Origin: Bacteroidales bacterium
Lineage (GTDB): Bacteria > Bacteroidota > Bacteroidia > Bacteroidales > UBA932
NCBI GenBank assembly: GCA_017400135.1
Contig: JAFPVJ010000021.1
Coordinates: 62,001-126,000 of the forward strand
Reading direction: 5' to 3'
Length of the DNA stretch: 64,000 nucleotides
Position numbers and translations under genes: made by a program. The stretch's first letter is position 1. The number at the start of each line of letters is the position of its first letter. This document shows positions 24,338 to 32,895 of this stretch, piece after piece. Below the pieces are notes generated by a model, which did not search any database, was not told where the DNA came from, and was given only the letters and a program-made list of their open reading frames with translations.

Positions 24338-25165
24338 TTATTTCTTTAAGAGGTTCTTGACCAACTCTTTGTTCTTGTGGACGGCGTTGAAGAAGGCCTC
24401 GATGTTGACCTTGGACTCTTCGCCGGTTGCATTGACCAGCACCTGGATAAAGCCGCCGGGCAGTTGCTCGCTGTAGAGGGCGTCCGGGTGGAGTTCGGTG
24501 CCGTAATCGAAGTACAGCTTCTCGGAGATCTCCTCCAGCGTGGCATTGACCAGGACATCCTGCCGGTCGAGGATGATGATCGGGTCGATGATGTTCTCCA
24601 GGTCGCGCACCTGGTGGGTGGAAATCACGATGACGGAATCCTCTGCTGTGTACTTGGTGACCGCCTTGCGGAACTGGGCTTTCGAGGGGATGTCCAGGCC
24701 GTTGGTCGGTTCGTCCAGGAAAAGATGCTTGACACCAAGGGCGAGGGCGAAGGAGATGTAGGTCTTCTTCAGTTGGCCGGAGGACATCTTGTTCATCTTC
24801 TGCGCGGGATCGACCTCGAATTCCTTCAGGATTTCCAGGAATTTCTCCTGGCTGTAGTTCGGCCAGAAGGCACCCCGTACCTTGGCGAAACGGACGGCGG
24901 TCTCATTCAAGGGAGCGACCTCGTCCGGCAGGTAATATTGTTCTTCGAGGAAAGAGGGCTCTCGGCGATAGGGATTCCGGCCTTCGGTATCGATTGAGCC
25001 GGTACGAGGCTTTTTGAGGCCGGCGAGCAGTGTCAGGAGTGTGGTCTTCCCTACTCCGTTCTCACCGAGGAGACCGTAGATGCGGCCAGCCTGGAGTTTC
25101 ATGGAAATGTGGTCCAGGACGGGCTGGGACCCGTAACTGAAACCGAGGTTGTCAATTGTGATCAT
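24338..25165 (-). CDS. ABC transporter ATP-binding protein
   Basis: A 275-residue ATPase. Walker A is GENGVGKTTLL (about residues 35-45), the signature loop is MSSGQLKK (a variant of LSGGQ), Walker B and the D loop are LFLDEPTNGLD, and the switch His is in ISTHQVRD. The C-terminal 70 residues form an extra domain. The YtrB-like companion GntR regulator suggests an envelope stress or peptide-antibiotic role, but this is inference. First gene of the operon with a consensus promoter. Confidence 0.93.
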   Translation of the reverse strand: MITIDNLGFSYGSQPVLDHISMKLQAGRIYGLLGENGVGKTTLLTLLAGLKKPRTGSIDTEGRNPYRREPSFLEEQYYLPDEVAPLNETAVRFAKVRGAFWPNYSQEKFLEILKEFEVDPAQKMNKMSSGQLKKTYISFALALGVKHLFLDEPTNGLDIPSKAQFRKAVTKYTAEDSVIVISTHQVRDLENIIDPIIILDRQDVLVNATLEEISEKLYFDYGTELHPDALYSEQLPGGFIQVLVNATGEESKVNIEAFFNAVHKNKELVKNLLKK

Positions 25166-25190
25166 ACTGTATTAGTTCATTAGGACACTG

Positions 25191-25221
25191 CAAAGGTAGC
25201 GCAATTTTTCGAACTTCCAAA
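25191..25221 (-). promoter_or_regulatory. Consensus promoter of the ABC/GntR operon
   Basis: On minus TTTG (25218-25221), 19 bases, TACCTTTG (25191-25198). The leader is about 20 bases. A GntR operator would be expected here, but I see no convincing palindrome. Confidence 0.85.
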
Positions 25222-25255
25222 TTTTTTTTCACTTTTTTTATCCCGGAGGGCACAC

Positions 25256-25282
25256 AAAAAATGGAGCCCCGAAGAGCTCCAT
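25256..25282 (-). terminator. Terminator of the susC-susD-tlpA operon
   Basis: On minus a stem ATGGAGC/GCTCCAT with a loop of eight bases is followed by six T residues and GTGTG, 22 bases after the TlpA-like stop codon. Confidence 0.75.
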
Positions 25283-25303
25283 TCATAGATAGAAAAGAAA
25301 CGA

Positions 25304-26326
25304 CTAATCCAGAAGACGGGATAGTTCCGCCGCCAGGCTGTCGTGGTCGACTTTGCCGACGATCTTTCCGTCAGGGTCGATCAAGAAGAAGGTCGGGACG
25401 GCGCGGACGCCATAGAGGGAAGCAGCCACGGTGGAATGATTCTTACCTACAGGTTGGTCGAGGACATGGATCCAGGGAGTCTCGTCTTCCTCTATAGCCT
25501 TGAGCCAGGGTTCACGGTCACTGTCGATGGAGACGCCGAGAATCTCGAACCCTTTGTCGTGATATTTCTTATAAAGGTCTTTGAGGCCCGGCATGCTCGC
25601 CCGGCAGGGCTTGCACCAGGAGGCCCAGAAATCGATGAGGACATACCGGCCGCGCAGCGAGGAGAGGGAATGCGGTCCGCCATCCGGGCCGGTCAGCGTG
25701 AATTCGGGGGCTTCCAAGCCCGGCGCCGTCGCCTTGCGGGAGACGAGATCTTCGCGCAGGCGTTCCGCGAGGTAGCAGTTTTTCACCCGGTCCGTAAAGC
25801 GGTTGAAGCCAGCCTCCAGCTCTTCGTACGAGGACTCGCGGCTGAAATTGTAATACATGAAGGCGGCGGCCTCGACGTCGGGATAGCTCGTAGTGAAATC
25901 GATCAGCGCCTTGTGAATCCTGGCGGGATAGTCCGGGGCATCCTTGTCGATACCCTCCCCTGCCTTGTCCATGTCGCGCAGGAAGTCATTGTTGGGGCCG
26001 CCCGTGGCTTTCCCGTCGGCAATCGTCAGCGGACAGTTCTCGATGTATAGGAAAAACCGTTCGGGCTTCCCGCCTTCGGGAAAGACGGTGACTGAGCCCA
26101 TCACGACATCGTCCACGACGCCGCGGAAGGCATAGCGGCCATTCTCGAGCCGCACCGAATCACGGACCGTCTCGCCCGCGGGCGTGTCATACCGGAGGAT
26201 GGCATAGCCTTCGGCGCCGGGGGCCTCGCCTTGGATCAGATAGCCCGGCTCCTTCCTGCCGCAGGCGCAGAGGCCCGCGGCAAGGGCAAGGAGCCACAGA
26301 CAGGAGAACAGCCTACTTTTCCGCAT
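25304..26326 (-). CDS. TlpA-like thioredoxin-fold lipoprotein with DUF4369
   Basis: A 340-residue predicted lipoprotein (signal ending GLCAC, Cys22). Residues about 28-130 look like the DUF4369 beta domain, and residues 205-340 form a TlpA/ResA-type thioredoxin fold with the redox motif WASWCKPC and the cis-Pro segment VRAVPTFF. It probably acts as an envelope disulfide reductase, receiving electrons from the DsbD encoded at 12925. Its start lies inside the susD end (14-base overlap), so expression follows the SusC/SusD pair. Confidence 0.92.
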   Translation of the reverse strand: MRKSRLFSCLWLLALAAGLCACGRKEPGYLIQGEAPGAEGYAILRYDTPAGETVRDSVRLENGRYAFRGVVDDVVMGSVTVFPEGGKPERFFLYIENCPLTIADGKATGGPNNDFLRDMDKAGEGIDKDAPDYPARIHKALIDFTTSYPDVEAAAFMYYNFSRESSYEELEAGFNRFTDRVKNCYLAERLREDLVSRKATAPGLEAPEFTLTGPDGGPHSLSSLRGRYVLIDFWASWCKPCRASMPGLKDLYKKYHDKGFEILGVSIDSDREPWLKAIEEDETPWIHVLDQPVGKNHSTVAASLYGVRAVPTFFLIDPDGKIVGKVDHDSLAAELSRLLD

Positions 26327-27782
26327 AGGAATTCTGCTTCAGGTTGGGGTTGTTGTCCACGGCATTGCCGGGGAACGGGAAGATCCAGAGCGGAGAATCG
26401 GGTCTCAGCGTGTAAGTAACCACCGGGCCGCCCGTCATGGTGAGGTCAAAGGTCCTGGTGAGGGTCTCCTTCATGTCATCCAGCTGGTTCCAGCGCTTGC
26501 GCCAGATGAAGTTGTAGATGGAGTAAACGTTCTCTCCGAGGCAGGTCTGTTTCAGGTGCGTGACCGCATCTTCTTTACCGGCGACCGTACCCTGCAGCGG
26601 CGCATACATTTCAGGATCGATACGCTTGGCACGGATGGCATCCAGGTACTTCATCGCCTCACCGAAGTTGCCCTTGCGGATCTCGCACTCGGCCACGATG
26701 AGGTATTGCTGGGTAGATTTCAGGCCGTAGGTGTTCCAGCTGGCGCCGGCACCGGTGCCATAACCGCCGACGCAGACGTAAGGAAGGCCGTAGACGGCCC
26801 AGCCCATCCCTGCCATGGGCGAATGGGTCATCATGATGTCGTTCGGCATCCGGACCAGGGCGGAATGGCCCTCCTCCAACCTCGCCTCGCACTCAGGCGT
26901 ACGAAGGAGGTTGAAAATGAGCTGCGTATAGGTATGGAAGAGATCCTCCTCGCAGTTGAAAGGAACGCGGTTGACAGCCGGCGTGCCTGCCACCATCTTG
27001 GTGTAGGCGGGCGACCAGTAGTCCGTGATCGCGCCGTTGGCCTCGATGGAAGCCTTGGCGGCGACTTCTGCCTCGTCGAAACGCTGCATGGCCATCAGGG
27101 CCATGGCCTTGATGGCGTAGGGACAGGCCTTGGACCAGCGCATCTGGTTGACGTTTTTCACCGGAAGGGCGTTCGTCTCGATTGCAGCGTCACAGTCAGC
27201 CACGATCTGGTCGTAAACCTGCTTCACGGTCCATTTCTCCGGAGGAATGGAAATGTCCCAGTCTTCCATCAGGTAAGGGATGCCCGGGGTGCTCTCCGCC
27301 GTCGCGGGATTGTAGGCGGCGGCATACTTGTTGACCAGCAGGAATTCGGCCCAGGCGCGCAGGCAAAGGGCTTCAGCCTTGATCTGCTTTACCTTGGCTG
27401 CATCGCCGGTGGCAAACTCCACGGAAGCCAGGATCGGGTTGGCGATCTGCCCCACATAGCCGAACAAGTCGTCATAATCGGTGTCCGATTTGGTCAGTTC
27501 AGCCAGGCGCTCGACATAATTCTCGTCCCAGGTCACAATAATTGACAGCCGGCTGGGAGTCGGTTGGGAAATCAGGTTGGCGACGCGGGCATTGCCGCAA
27601 AGGAGGTCGCCTGTCAGGTGATACATGTCAAACGTATAGTAATCCCTGAACTCGGCATTCAGCAGCAGTTCCAGATCGTCGGCGGAGGAAAGCATGTTCA
27701 TGCCCTTGGGCTTGAGGTCGGTGAATTCGGCGCAGGAAGCCAGCAGCAGGCATGCGGACAGAAGAAATAATATCTTTTTCAT
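26313..27782 (-). CDS. SusD/RagB family nutrient-binding outer-membrane lipoprotein
   Basis: A 489-residue surface lipoprotein (signal ending LLLASC, Cys17) that caps the SusC porin and binds the substrate. The helical SusD scaffold includes the segment KAEALCLRAWAEFLLVNKYA, the canonical RAxxYFxLxxxYG-like helix, and the C-terminal region YNFIWRKRWNQLDD. It lies 12 bases after susC. No hydrolase, sigma factor or anti-sigma gene is adjacent, so the substrate cannot be inferred; peptides or glycans are both possible. Confidence 0.95.
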   Translation of the reverse strand: MKKILFLLSACLLLASCAEFTDLKPKGMNMLSSADDLELLLNAEFRDYYTFDMYHLTGDLLCGNARVANLISQPTPSRLSIIVTWDENYVERLAELTKSDTDYDDLFGYVGQIANPILASVEFATGDAAKVKQIKAEALCLRAWAEFLLVNKYAAAYNPATAESTPGIPYLMEDWDISIPPEKWTVKQVYDQIVADCDAAIETNALPVKNVNQMRWSKACPYAIKAMALMAMQRFDEAEVAAKASIEANGAITDYWSPAYTKMVAGTPAVNRVPFNCEEDLFHTYTQLIFNLLRTPECEARLEEGHSALVRMPNDIMMTHSPMAGMGWAVYGLPYVCVGGYGTGAGASWNTYGLKSTQQYLIVAECEIRKGNFGEAMKYLDAIRAKRIDPEMYAPLQGTVAGKEDAVTHLKQTCLGENVYSIYNFIWRKRWNQLDDMKETLTRTFDLTMTGGPVVTYTLRPDSPLWIFPFPGNAVDNNPNLKQNSYAEK

Positions 27783-27794
27783 GGCGTTACTGTC

Positions 27795-30700
27795 TTAGAA
27801 GTTGATGTGAAGACCGAAAATGTAGGAACTCCGCAACGGGATGCCGCCTGTCTCAGGATCGAACATGGCATTCTTGGCATAATAGCTCATCTCCCTGCCG
27901 GGACGGAAAGCGGTCCAGATCGGAGGAAGGTTGTCCACCTGGAACTGGAGATTGATGCGGTCTGCCCTGATGGCACGGGCCCACTGCTGAGGCAGTTCAT
28001 AGCCGAACACGATGTTGCGGATCTTCAGGAAAGAGGCGTCACGCACGGAGATGTCGCTGTGGTTGGGCTCACCGGTCGAAGGAGCGGCGATCGCAGTGCT
28101 GGCGTAGCGGCCGATACCCGGGGTAAGGGTTTTGTTCTCGGGGGTCCAGGCGTTGGCGAAGTAGCTGGGCAGGGCGGTATTGTTGCCGATGCCGGAAACT
28201 TCATCCTCGATGAGGGCGCGCATCCTGTGGCCGCCGTAGTAGGCCATCAGGATGCTCAGGCTGAAGCCGTTCCAGACGAAACGGTTGTCCAGGCCGGCAA
28301 TCACGACCGGCTCGGTCTGTCCGGAATAGACCAGGACCTCCACGGGCTGTCCCTGGGCGGAGGTTCCGATGCTCTTTTCTCCGGTTTCCTCATTCTTCTT
28401 GCCGTACCACATCGTCTTGCCCCTGGAATCCGCCGCATCGCTGATGCCGGCGAACTCATAGCTCCACAGGGAACTGGTCGGATAACCCACCACGTATGGG
28501 TTGCTGAAGCGCTGGTACGCCTGGATGGCAGGATTGTCGACGCTGGTGATCTTGTTGTGGTTGACCGCGAAAGTCACGGTGCTGCTCCAGCCGAAATCAC
28601 TGCGGCGCCTTTCACGGATCCAGTCACCGGTGAAGAGCAACTCGACGCCGTTGTTGGTCATGTCGGCGGAATTGACGAACATCCGGGTGAAACCGACCGT
28701 GGGATCGAGGGTCTTGTACGAGAAGAGGTCAAGGCCCTGCTTGCGGTAGTAGTCGAGGGATCCGCGGAAACGGTTCTCTACGAAGGAGAAGTCCAGACCG
28801 ACGTTGACGGTGCGGGTCTGCTCCCAGCGGAGATTGGGGTTGGCCGGGCTTTCGATATAGCCGTAGGGCAGTCCGGTCAGCGTGTTCAGTTCGTCGCTCT
28901 TGGCGGTCATGTAACTGGTGGCACCCTGATAGATGTTACCCGTGATACCGTAACTGAAACGCAGTTTGAGGATGTCGATCCATCCGGCAGCCTTGCCGAA
29001 ATCCTCCTCACCGATGTTCCAGGCCACGCCGGCGGACCAGAGCGGACGGCCGCGGAGTTTCACGTTCAGGCCATAGACGTCGGCATAGTCCTTACGGAAC
29101 GATCCGAATACGTTGTAGCGCCGGTCGTATGTGTACGTGAAATTGGCGTATGCGGATGCATAGCGGTGGTGCTGCTCCATGATGGGGCTCATGTTGCCGT
29201 CGATATACGGACGGTAAACATTACTGTAAGCCGGGTAGGATGAGGTCGAAGTCTTCATGAATGAAGGACTGTACTCCATCTGGCTCAGCGTGCCGAAATC
29301 CACCAACTGGGTGGCGGCGTTCTGGAGCTGGTCGTCATAGCCCAGCATCAGACTGCGGGTGCCGGCGTACAGGGTCTCGCGGAACTCGGTACCGGCCAGG
29401 GCCACGATCTCGTGCTTGCCGAAAGTCCCCGAATAGTTCAACTGGCCGCGGGCGGTCCAGTAGCGGCCGTCCATGTTGGTCACGTTGCGGAAACCGCCGG
29501 TTTCGGGCGTGTGATAGGTAGCCTTCCCCGTATCGGGATCGACTTCCTTGTAGGCATTGTAGAACAAACGGGCCACATAGCTCTCCTGATTGGCCTGCCA
29601 GTCCGTGGTCCGGTGGTCGGTCTCATAGACAAGCTGCGTGTTGGCCGTCAGTCCCTTCACGATCTTGAAGAGCAGGTCGCCGTGATAGCGCATGTACTGG
29701 CGGGAAGTGTTCTCGACATTGTTGTAGTACTCATCTACCAGGTTGATACCCAGTTCCTTATAGACACCGCCTTCGGTATTGTCCCGGTAGAGGTTTGTAC
29801 CCAGGAGGCGCACGGAGCCGTCGTCGTTGGTCAGGGACTCGTAGGCCGGGTAAGACCAGGGACCGTAGGTACCACCTGACCCTTTCTGGCGACGTTTTCC
29901 GTAGATGCCGTTGACGGAGGCGGTAGCGGTGAGCCAGGGTGCCACGTCGTAAGATCCCTTGTAGCTGACCGACATCTGGTTGTCAAAACTGTTGATGGTG
30001 CCGGCGTTGTCAGTGCGGTAGTTGATCACGAAGCTGCTCTGGAACTTGTCGCTGCGGCTGCGCAGGGCCATGTTGTACTGCTGGAGCAGCTGGCGGCGGT
30101 AGACGGCGTCACCGAAGTCTTTCGCGAAGTTGTTGGCGGCGAGCTTGTTGCAGATCTGGTCCACCTGGGCCTGCGTATATTCTCCTTTCGCCAGCTTGTA
30201 ATAGGCGTACCGGATGGGAGATATACGGTTGATGTGGTCAGACAGGCTGGTCTCGATGGAAGAGATCGGATCCGCCACCTCTTCCGGTGTGAAGAAATAA
30301 TACTTGTAGTAGTCGCTCTCCACTTTCACCTGCTGTTCCGGCGTCAGGTAGAAGTTGGCGCCGTAGTCCAGGTTGACTTTCTGGAAAACGGTGATGTTGG
30401 ATGAGAAATCCACGTCGATGCGCCCTTTCTCGCGGGCGCTCTTGGTCGTAATGACGATGATACCGTTGGAAGCACGGGCACCGTAGATAGCTGCGGCGGC
30501 GGCATCCTTCAGGACGTTGACGCTCTCGATGTCGTAAGGGTTGAGGTCATCGATGTCGCCTTCGATCGGCAGACCGTCCACGACCAGCAACGGACTGGAT
30601 TCCGCATACATGGAACTGACGCCACGGATGGTAAGCTTGCCACCGTAAGTCGACAGACCGGCTACGCGTCCTTCCAGGTTCTGCATCAGGCTGGGGCTGT

Positions 30701-31184
30701 AACGCTCTTCAAGGGCGCGGGCATTGACGGTCGCGATGGCACCGGTCACCTTCTTCATCTGGATTTCCTGATAACCGGTCACGACCGATCCTTCCAGGAA
30801 AACGCGGTCGGGGGCCATCTGCACGTCGAGGCGTGTGCGGCCGCCCAGGGATTCGGTAAAGGTCTCCATCCCCAGGAAGGAGACTTCGATCTCAGCATTG
30901 GCGGGATTCTTCACCGAGAGGGAAAAGTTGCCATCCTCGTCGGCGATGGCGTAAGTGTTCTCCGTCAGGTTGCGGACTGCGGCACCGGGGACCGGATCAC
31001 CGTTCTGGTCGGTGATGCGTCCCTTGACCTGGACGGCTCCCTTGCCGGCCTGGTCCCATTGCGCGTCGGCGGGCACGGGCCCTCCGGCGGGATTCCCGGC
31101 AAAGGCTGGCTGCGAGAGTGCGGGCAGCAACACCAATGCGAGAACGGTTCCCATCAGGAACCTGGAAACTAGTTTTCTGGACAT
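27795..31184 (-). CDS. SusC/RagA family TonB-linked outer-membrane receptor
   Basis: A 1129-residue outer-membrane transporter. After the signal peptide (1-30) a carboxypeptidase-regulatory-like domain (about 53-130, KGRITDQNGDPVPGAAVRNL) precedes the plug (about 140-250) with the family hallmark AAIYGARASNGIIVITTK, then the beta barrel to the C-terminal Phe (YIFGLHINF). There is no N-terminal STN domain, which agrees with the lack of a sigma/anti-sigma pair. First gene of the susC-susD-tlpA unit; no good TAnnTTTG box is seen upstream. Confidence 0.97.
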   Translation of the reverse strand: MSRKLVSRFLMGTVLALVLLPALSQPAFAGNPAGGPVPADAQWDQAGKGAVQVKGRITDQNGDPVPGAAVRNLTENTYAIADEDGNFSLSVKNPANAEIEVSFLGMETFTESLGGRTRLDVQMAPDRVFLEGSVVTGYQEIQMKKVTGAIATVNARALEERYSPSLMQNLEGRVAGLSTYGGKLTIRGVSSMYAESSPLLVVDGLPIEGDIDDLNPYDIESVNVLKDAAAAAIYGARASNGIIVITTKSAREKGRIDVDFSSNITVFQKVNLDYGANFYLTPEQQVKVESDYYKYYFFTPEEVADPISSIETSLSDHINRISPIRYAYYKLAKGEYTQAQVDQICNKLAANNFAKDFGDAVYRRQLLQQYNMALRSRSDKFQSSFVINYRTDNAGTINSFDNQMSVSYKGSYDVAPWLTATASVNGIYGKRRQKGSGGTYGPWSYPAYESLTNDDGSVRLLGTNLYRDNTEGGVYKELGINLVDEYYNNVENTSRQYMRYHGDLLFKIVKGLTANTQLVYETDHRTTDWQANQESYVARLFYNAYKEVDPDTGKATYHTPETGGFRNVTNMDGRYWTARGQLNYSGTFGKHEIVALAGTEFRETLYAGTRSLMLGYDDQLQNAATQLVDFGTLSQMEYSPSFMKTSTSSYPAYSNVYRPYIDGNMSPIMEQHHRYASAYANFTYTYDRRYNVFGSFRKDYADVYGLNVKLRGRPLWSAGVAWNIGEEDFGKAAGWIDILKLRFSYGITGNIYQGATSYMTAKSDELNTLTGLPYGYIESPANPNLRWEQTRTVNVGLDFSFVENRFRGSLDYYRKQGLDLFSYKTLDPTVGFTRMFVNSADMTNNGVELLFTGDWIRERRRSDFGWSSTVTFAVNHNKITSVDNPAIQAYQRFSNPYVVGYPTSSLWSYEFAGISDAADSRGKTMWYGKKNEETGEKSIGTSAQGQPVEVLVYSGQTEPVVIAGLDNRFVWNGFSLSILMAYYGGHRMRALIEDEVSGIGNNTALPSYFANAWTPENKTLTPGIGRYASTAIAAPSTGEPNHSDISVRDASFLKIRNIVFGYELPQQWARAIRADRINLQFQVDNLPPIWTAFRPGREMSYYAKNAMFDPETGGIPLRSSYIFGLHINF

Positions 31185-31317
31185 AGTGAGAGTATTGGAT
31201 TGAGAATGAATAACCTGAATAAAAATACAAAACCAACTAAACCGAGCGCCAATTTAACGAATAAAAACTCGAAAAGCAAATTATACAAATATTTTATGTA
31301 TTTCGGGGAAAAAGCAG

Positions 31318-31325
31318 TACCTTTG
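31318..31325 (+). promoter_or_regulatory. -7 box of the TPR gene
   Basis: TACCTTTG fits TAnnTTTG, 36 bases before the ATG. No TTTG at -33. The rest of the 177-base gap to susC is AT-rich and shows nothing else I can name. Confidence 0.55.
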
Positions 31326-31361
31326 CAAGCTATACCACGCAAACGAAAAAACAGCATACTT

Positions 31362-32042
31362 ATGGCAACCAAGAAAATTGACAAGCAGGCTCTTCAGAAA
31401 GAGAAGATCGAAGAGACCGTTTCCAAGACCGAACAGTTCTACAACGAGAACAAGAAAACCATTTGGGGATGCATCCTCGCGGCGGTGGTCATCGCCCTCG
31501 GCGTCCTCGCCTACAACCAGTTCTACCTCAAGCCGAAGGTCGCTGAGGCCCAGGAGCAGGCTTATCCGGCCGAGGCCGCTTTCCGTGACGGCAACTTCGA
31601 GCTCGCCCTCAACGGCGACGGCAACAACTATGGTTTCGCCCAGGTCATCGACGAGTACGGCAACAAGGCCGGCAAGGCGATGCCTCTCTACGCCGGCATC
31701 TGCGCCCTGCAGCTCCAGGACTATGAGGCCGCCGTGGATTACCTCAAGAAGTACAAGGGCAAGGAGCCTCTCATGGCCGCCCGCGCCCAGGCCTGCCTCG
31801 GAGACGCCTACGTCGGTCTCCAGAAGTACGAGGAGGCAGCCGCCCAGTTCGAGAAGGCAGCCGCCCTTTCCGACAACATGTACGCCGCCGGCTATCTCCT
31901 GAAAGCCGCCGTCGCATACGAGGAGCTGGGCAACAAGGACAAGGCCCTCAAGCTCTACGAGACCATCAAGGACAAGTATCCCCAGTCCATGGAGGCCTAC
32001 GAAATCGACAAGTACATCAACCGCATCAAATTCGCCGAATAG
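31362..32042 (+). CDS. Membrane-anchored tetratricopeptide protein, YfgM-like
   Basis: A 226-residue protein. A short cytosolic N-terminus precedes one membrane helix (about 33-53, TIWGCILAAVVIALGVLAY), and a periplasmic region holds at least three TPR units (residues about 105-220, with AGICALQLQDYEAAVDYL, LGDAYVGLQKYEEAAAQF and KAAVAYEELGNKDKALKLY). Topology resembles YfgM, an ancillary SecYEG partner. The start MATKKIDKQ lies after the -7 box; the frame stays open upstream to 31200 but that part lies in promoter DNA. Strong codon bias hints at high expression. yebC follows after two bases. Confidence 0.85.
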   Translation: MATKKIDKQALQKEKIEETVSKTEQFYNENKKTIWGCILAAVVIALGVLAYNQFYLKPKVAEAQEQAYPAEAAFRDGNFELALNGDGNNYGFAQVIDEYGNKAGKAMPLYAGICALQLQDYEAAVDYLKKYKGKEPLMAARAQACLGDAYVGLQKYEEAAAQFEKAAALSDNMYAAGYLLKAAVAYEELGNKDKALKLYETIKDKYPQSMEAYEIDKYINRIKFAE

Positions 32043-32044
32043 TC

Positions 32045-32794
32045 ATGGGAAGAGCGTTTGAGTTCCGCAAGGAAAGGAAAATGAAGAGATGGGGCCACAT
32101 GGCCCGCGTCTTCACGAAACTCGGAAAGGAAATCACCATTGCCGTGAAGCAGGGCGGACCGGACGTGACCGGCAACCCCCGTCTGCGCGCCCTTATGGCC
32201 GAGGCCCGTGCCGAATCGATGCCCAAGGAAAACATCGAACGCGCCATCAAGAAAGCGACCGACAAGAACCTCGGCGACTTCAAGGAGATCGTCTATGAAG
32301 GCTACGGCCCCTACGGCATCGCCTATCTGGTAGAGACCGCTACGGACAACAATACGCGCACCGTCGCCAACGTCCGCAGCTACTTCTCCAAATGCGGCGG
32401 CTCGCTGGGTACCAGCGGTTCGGTCAGCTTCATGTTCGACCACAAGTGCGTCTTCCGCATCGCGGAGAAAGACGGCATGGATCTCGAAGAAATGGAGCTC
32501 GAAATGATCGACTACGGCGTGGAAGAACTCTTTGAGGAGGTCGAATACGACGAGGACGAGAACGAGAAGAAGAGCATCGTCATCTACGGCGACTACACGG
32601 CCTACGGTGCGATCCAGAAGTACATCGAGGAGAACGGCTACGAGCTGATCTCCGGCGGCTTCGAGCGTCTCCCGAACGTGGACCTTAAGGAGGTCACTCC
32701 CGAGCAGCGGGCCACGCTGGACAAGCTCACCGAGCTGCTTGAGGATGACGAAGATGTCACCCACGTGTACAACACGATGAAGCCCGAAGAATAA
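32045..32794 (+). CDS. YebC/PmpR family protein (TACO1-like translation factor or regulator)
   Basis: A 249-residue cytosolic protein of the YebC family. The start MGRAFEFRKERKMKRW is a variant of the usual MAGHSKWxNIxHRK, followed by LRALMAEARAESMPKENIERAIKKA, YEGYGPYGIAYLVETATDN and SLGTSGSVSFMF, all typical. Family members act as DNA-binding regulators or as translation factors that relieve stalling at proline stretches. Length fits. A terminator lies 24 bases downstream. Confidence 0.95.
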   Translation: MGRAFEFRKERKMKRWGHMARVFTKLGKEITIAVKQGGPDVTGNPRLRALMAEARAESMPKENIERAIKKATDKNLGDFKEIVYEGYGPYGIAYLVETATDNNTRTVANVRSYFSKCGGSLGTSGSVSFMFDHKCVFRIAEKDGMDLEEMELEMIDYGVEELFEEVEYDEDENEKKSIVIYGDYTAYGAIQKYIEENGYELISGGFERLPNVDLKEVTPEQRATLDKLTELLEDDEDVTHVYNTMKPEE

Positions 32795-32817
32795 TTCTTC
32801 CTTCTTAAGGAATATGG

Positions 32818-32847
32818 ACGGATCCGCAAGCGGGTCCGTCTTTTTTT
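32818..32847 (+). terminator. Terminator after yebC
   Basis: A 10-base stem ACGGATCCGC/GCGGGTCCGT (one G-U pair) with a short AA loop, followed by C and seven T residues. Confidence 0.85.
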
Positions 32848-32863
32848 GTATAATAATTATTTG

Positions 32864-32871
32864 TATCTTTG
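32864..32871 (+). promoter_or_regulatory. -7 box of the sodium-energetics block
   Basis: TATCTTTG fits TAnnTTTG, 24 bases before the mmdA start. A TTTG in the terminator T-run is only 15 bases upstream, so the -33 box is uncertain. Confidence 0.6.
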
Positions 32872-32895
32872 TAGGATTAAAGAAAGATACGACGA

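Noticed and set aside
27795-31184. Possibility that the SusC/SusD pair is a full polysaccharide utilisation locus
   Set aside because: No adjacent glycoside hydrolase, sulfatase, hybrid two-component or sigma/anti-sigma gene; the GH3 enzyme at 43540 is 12 kb away in another transcription unit.
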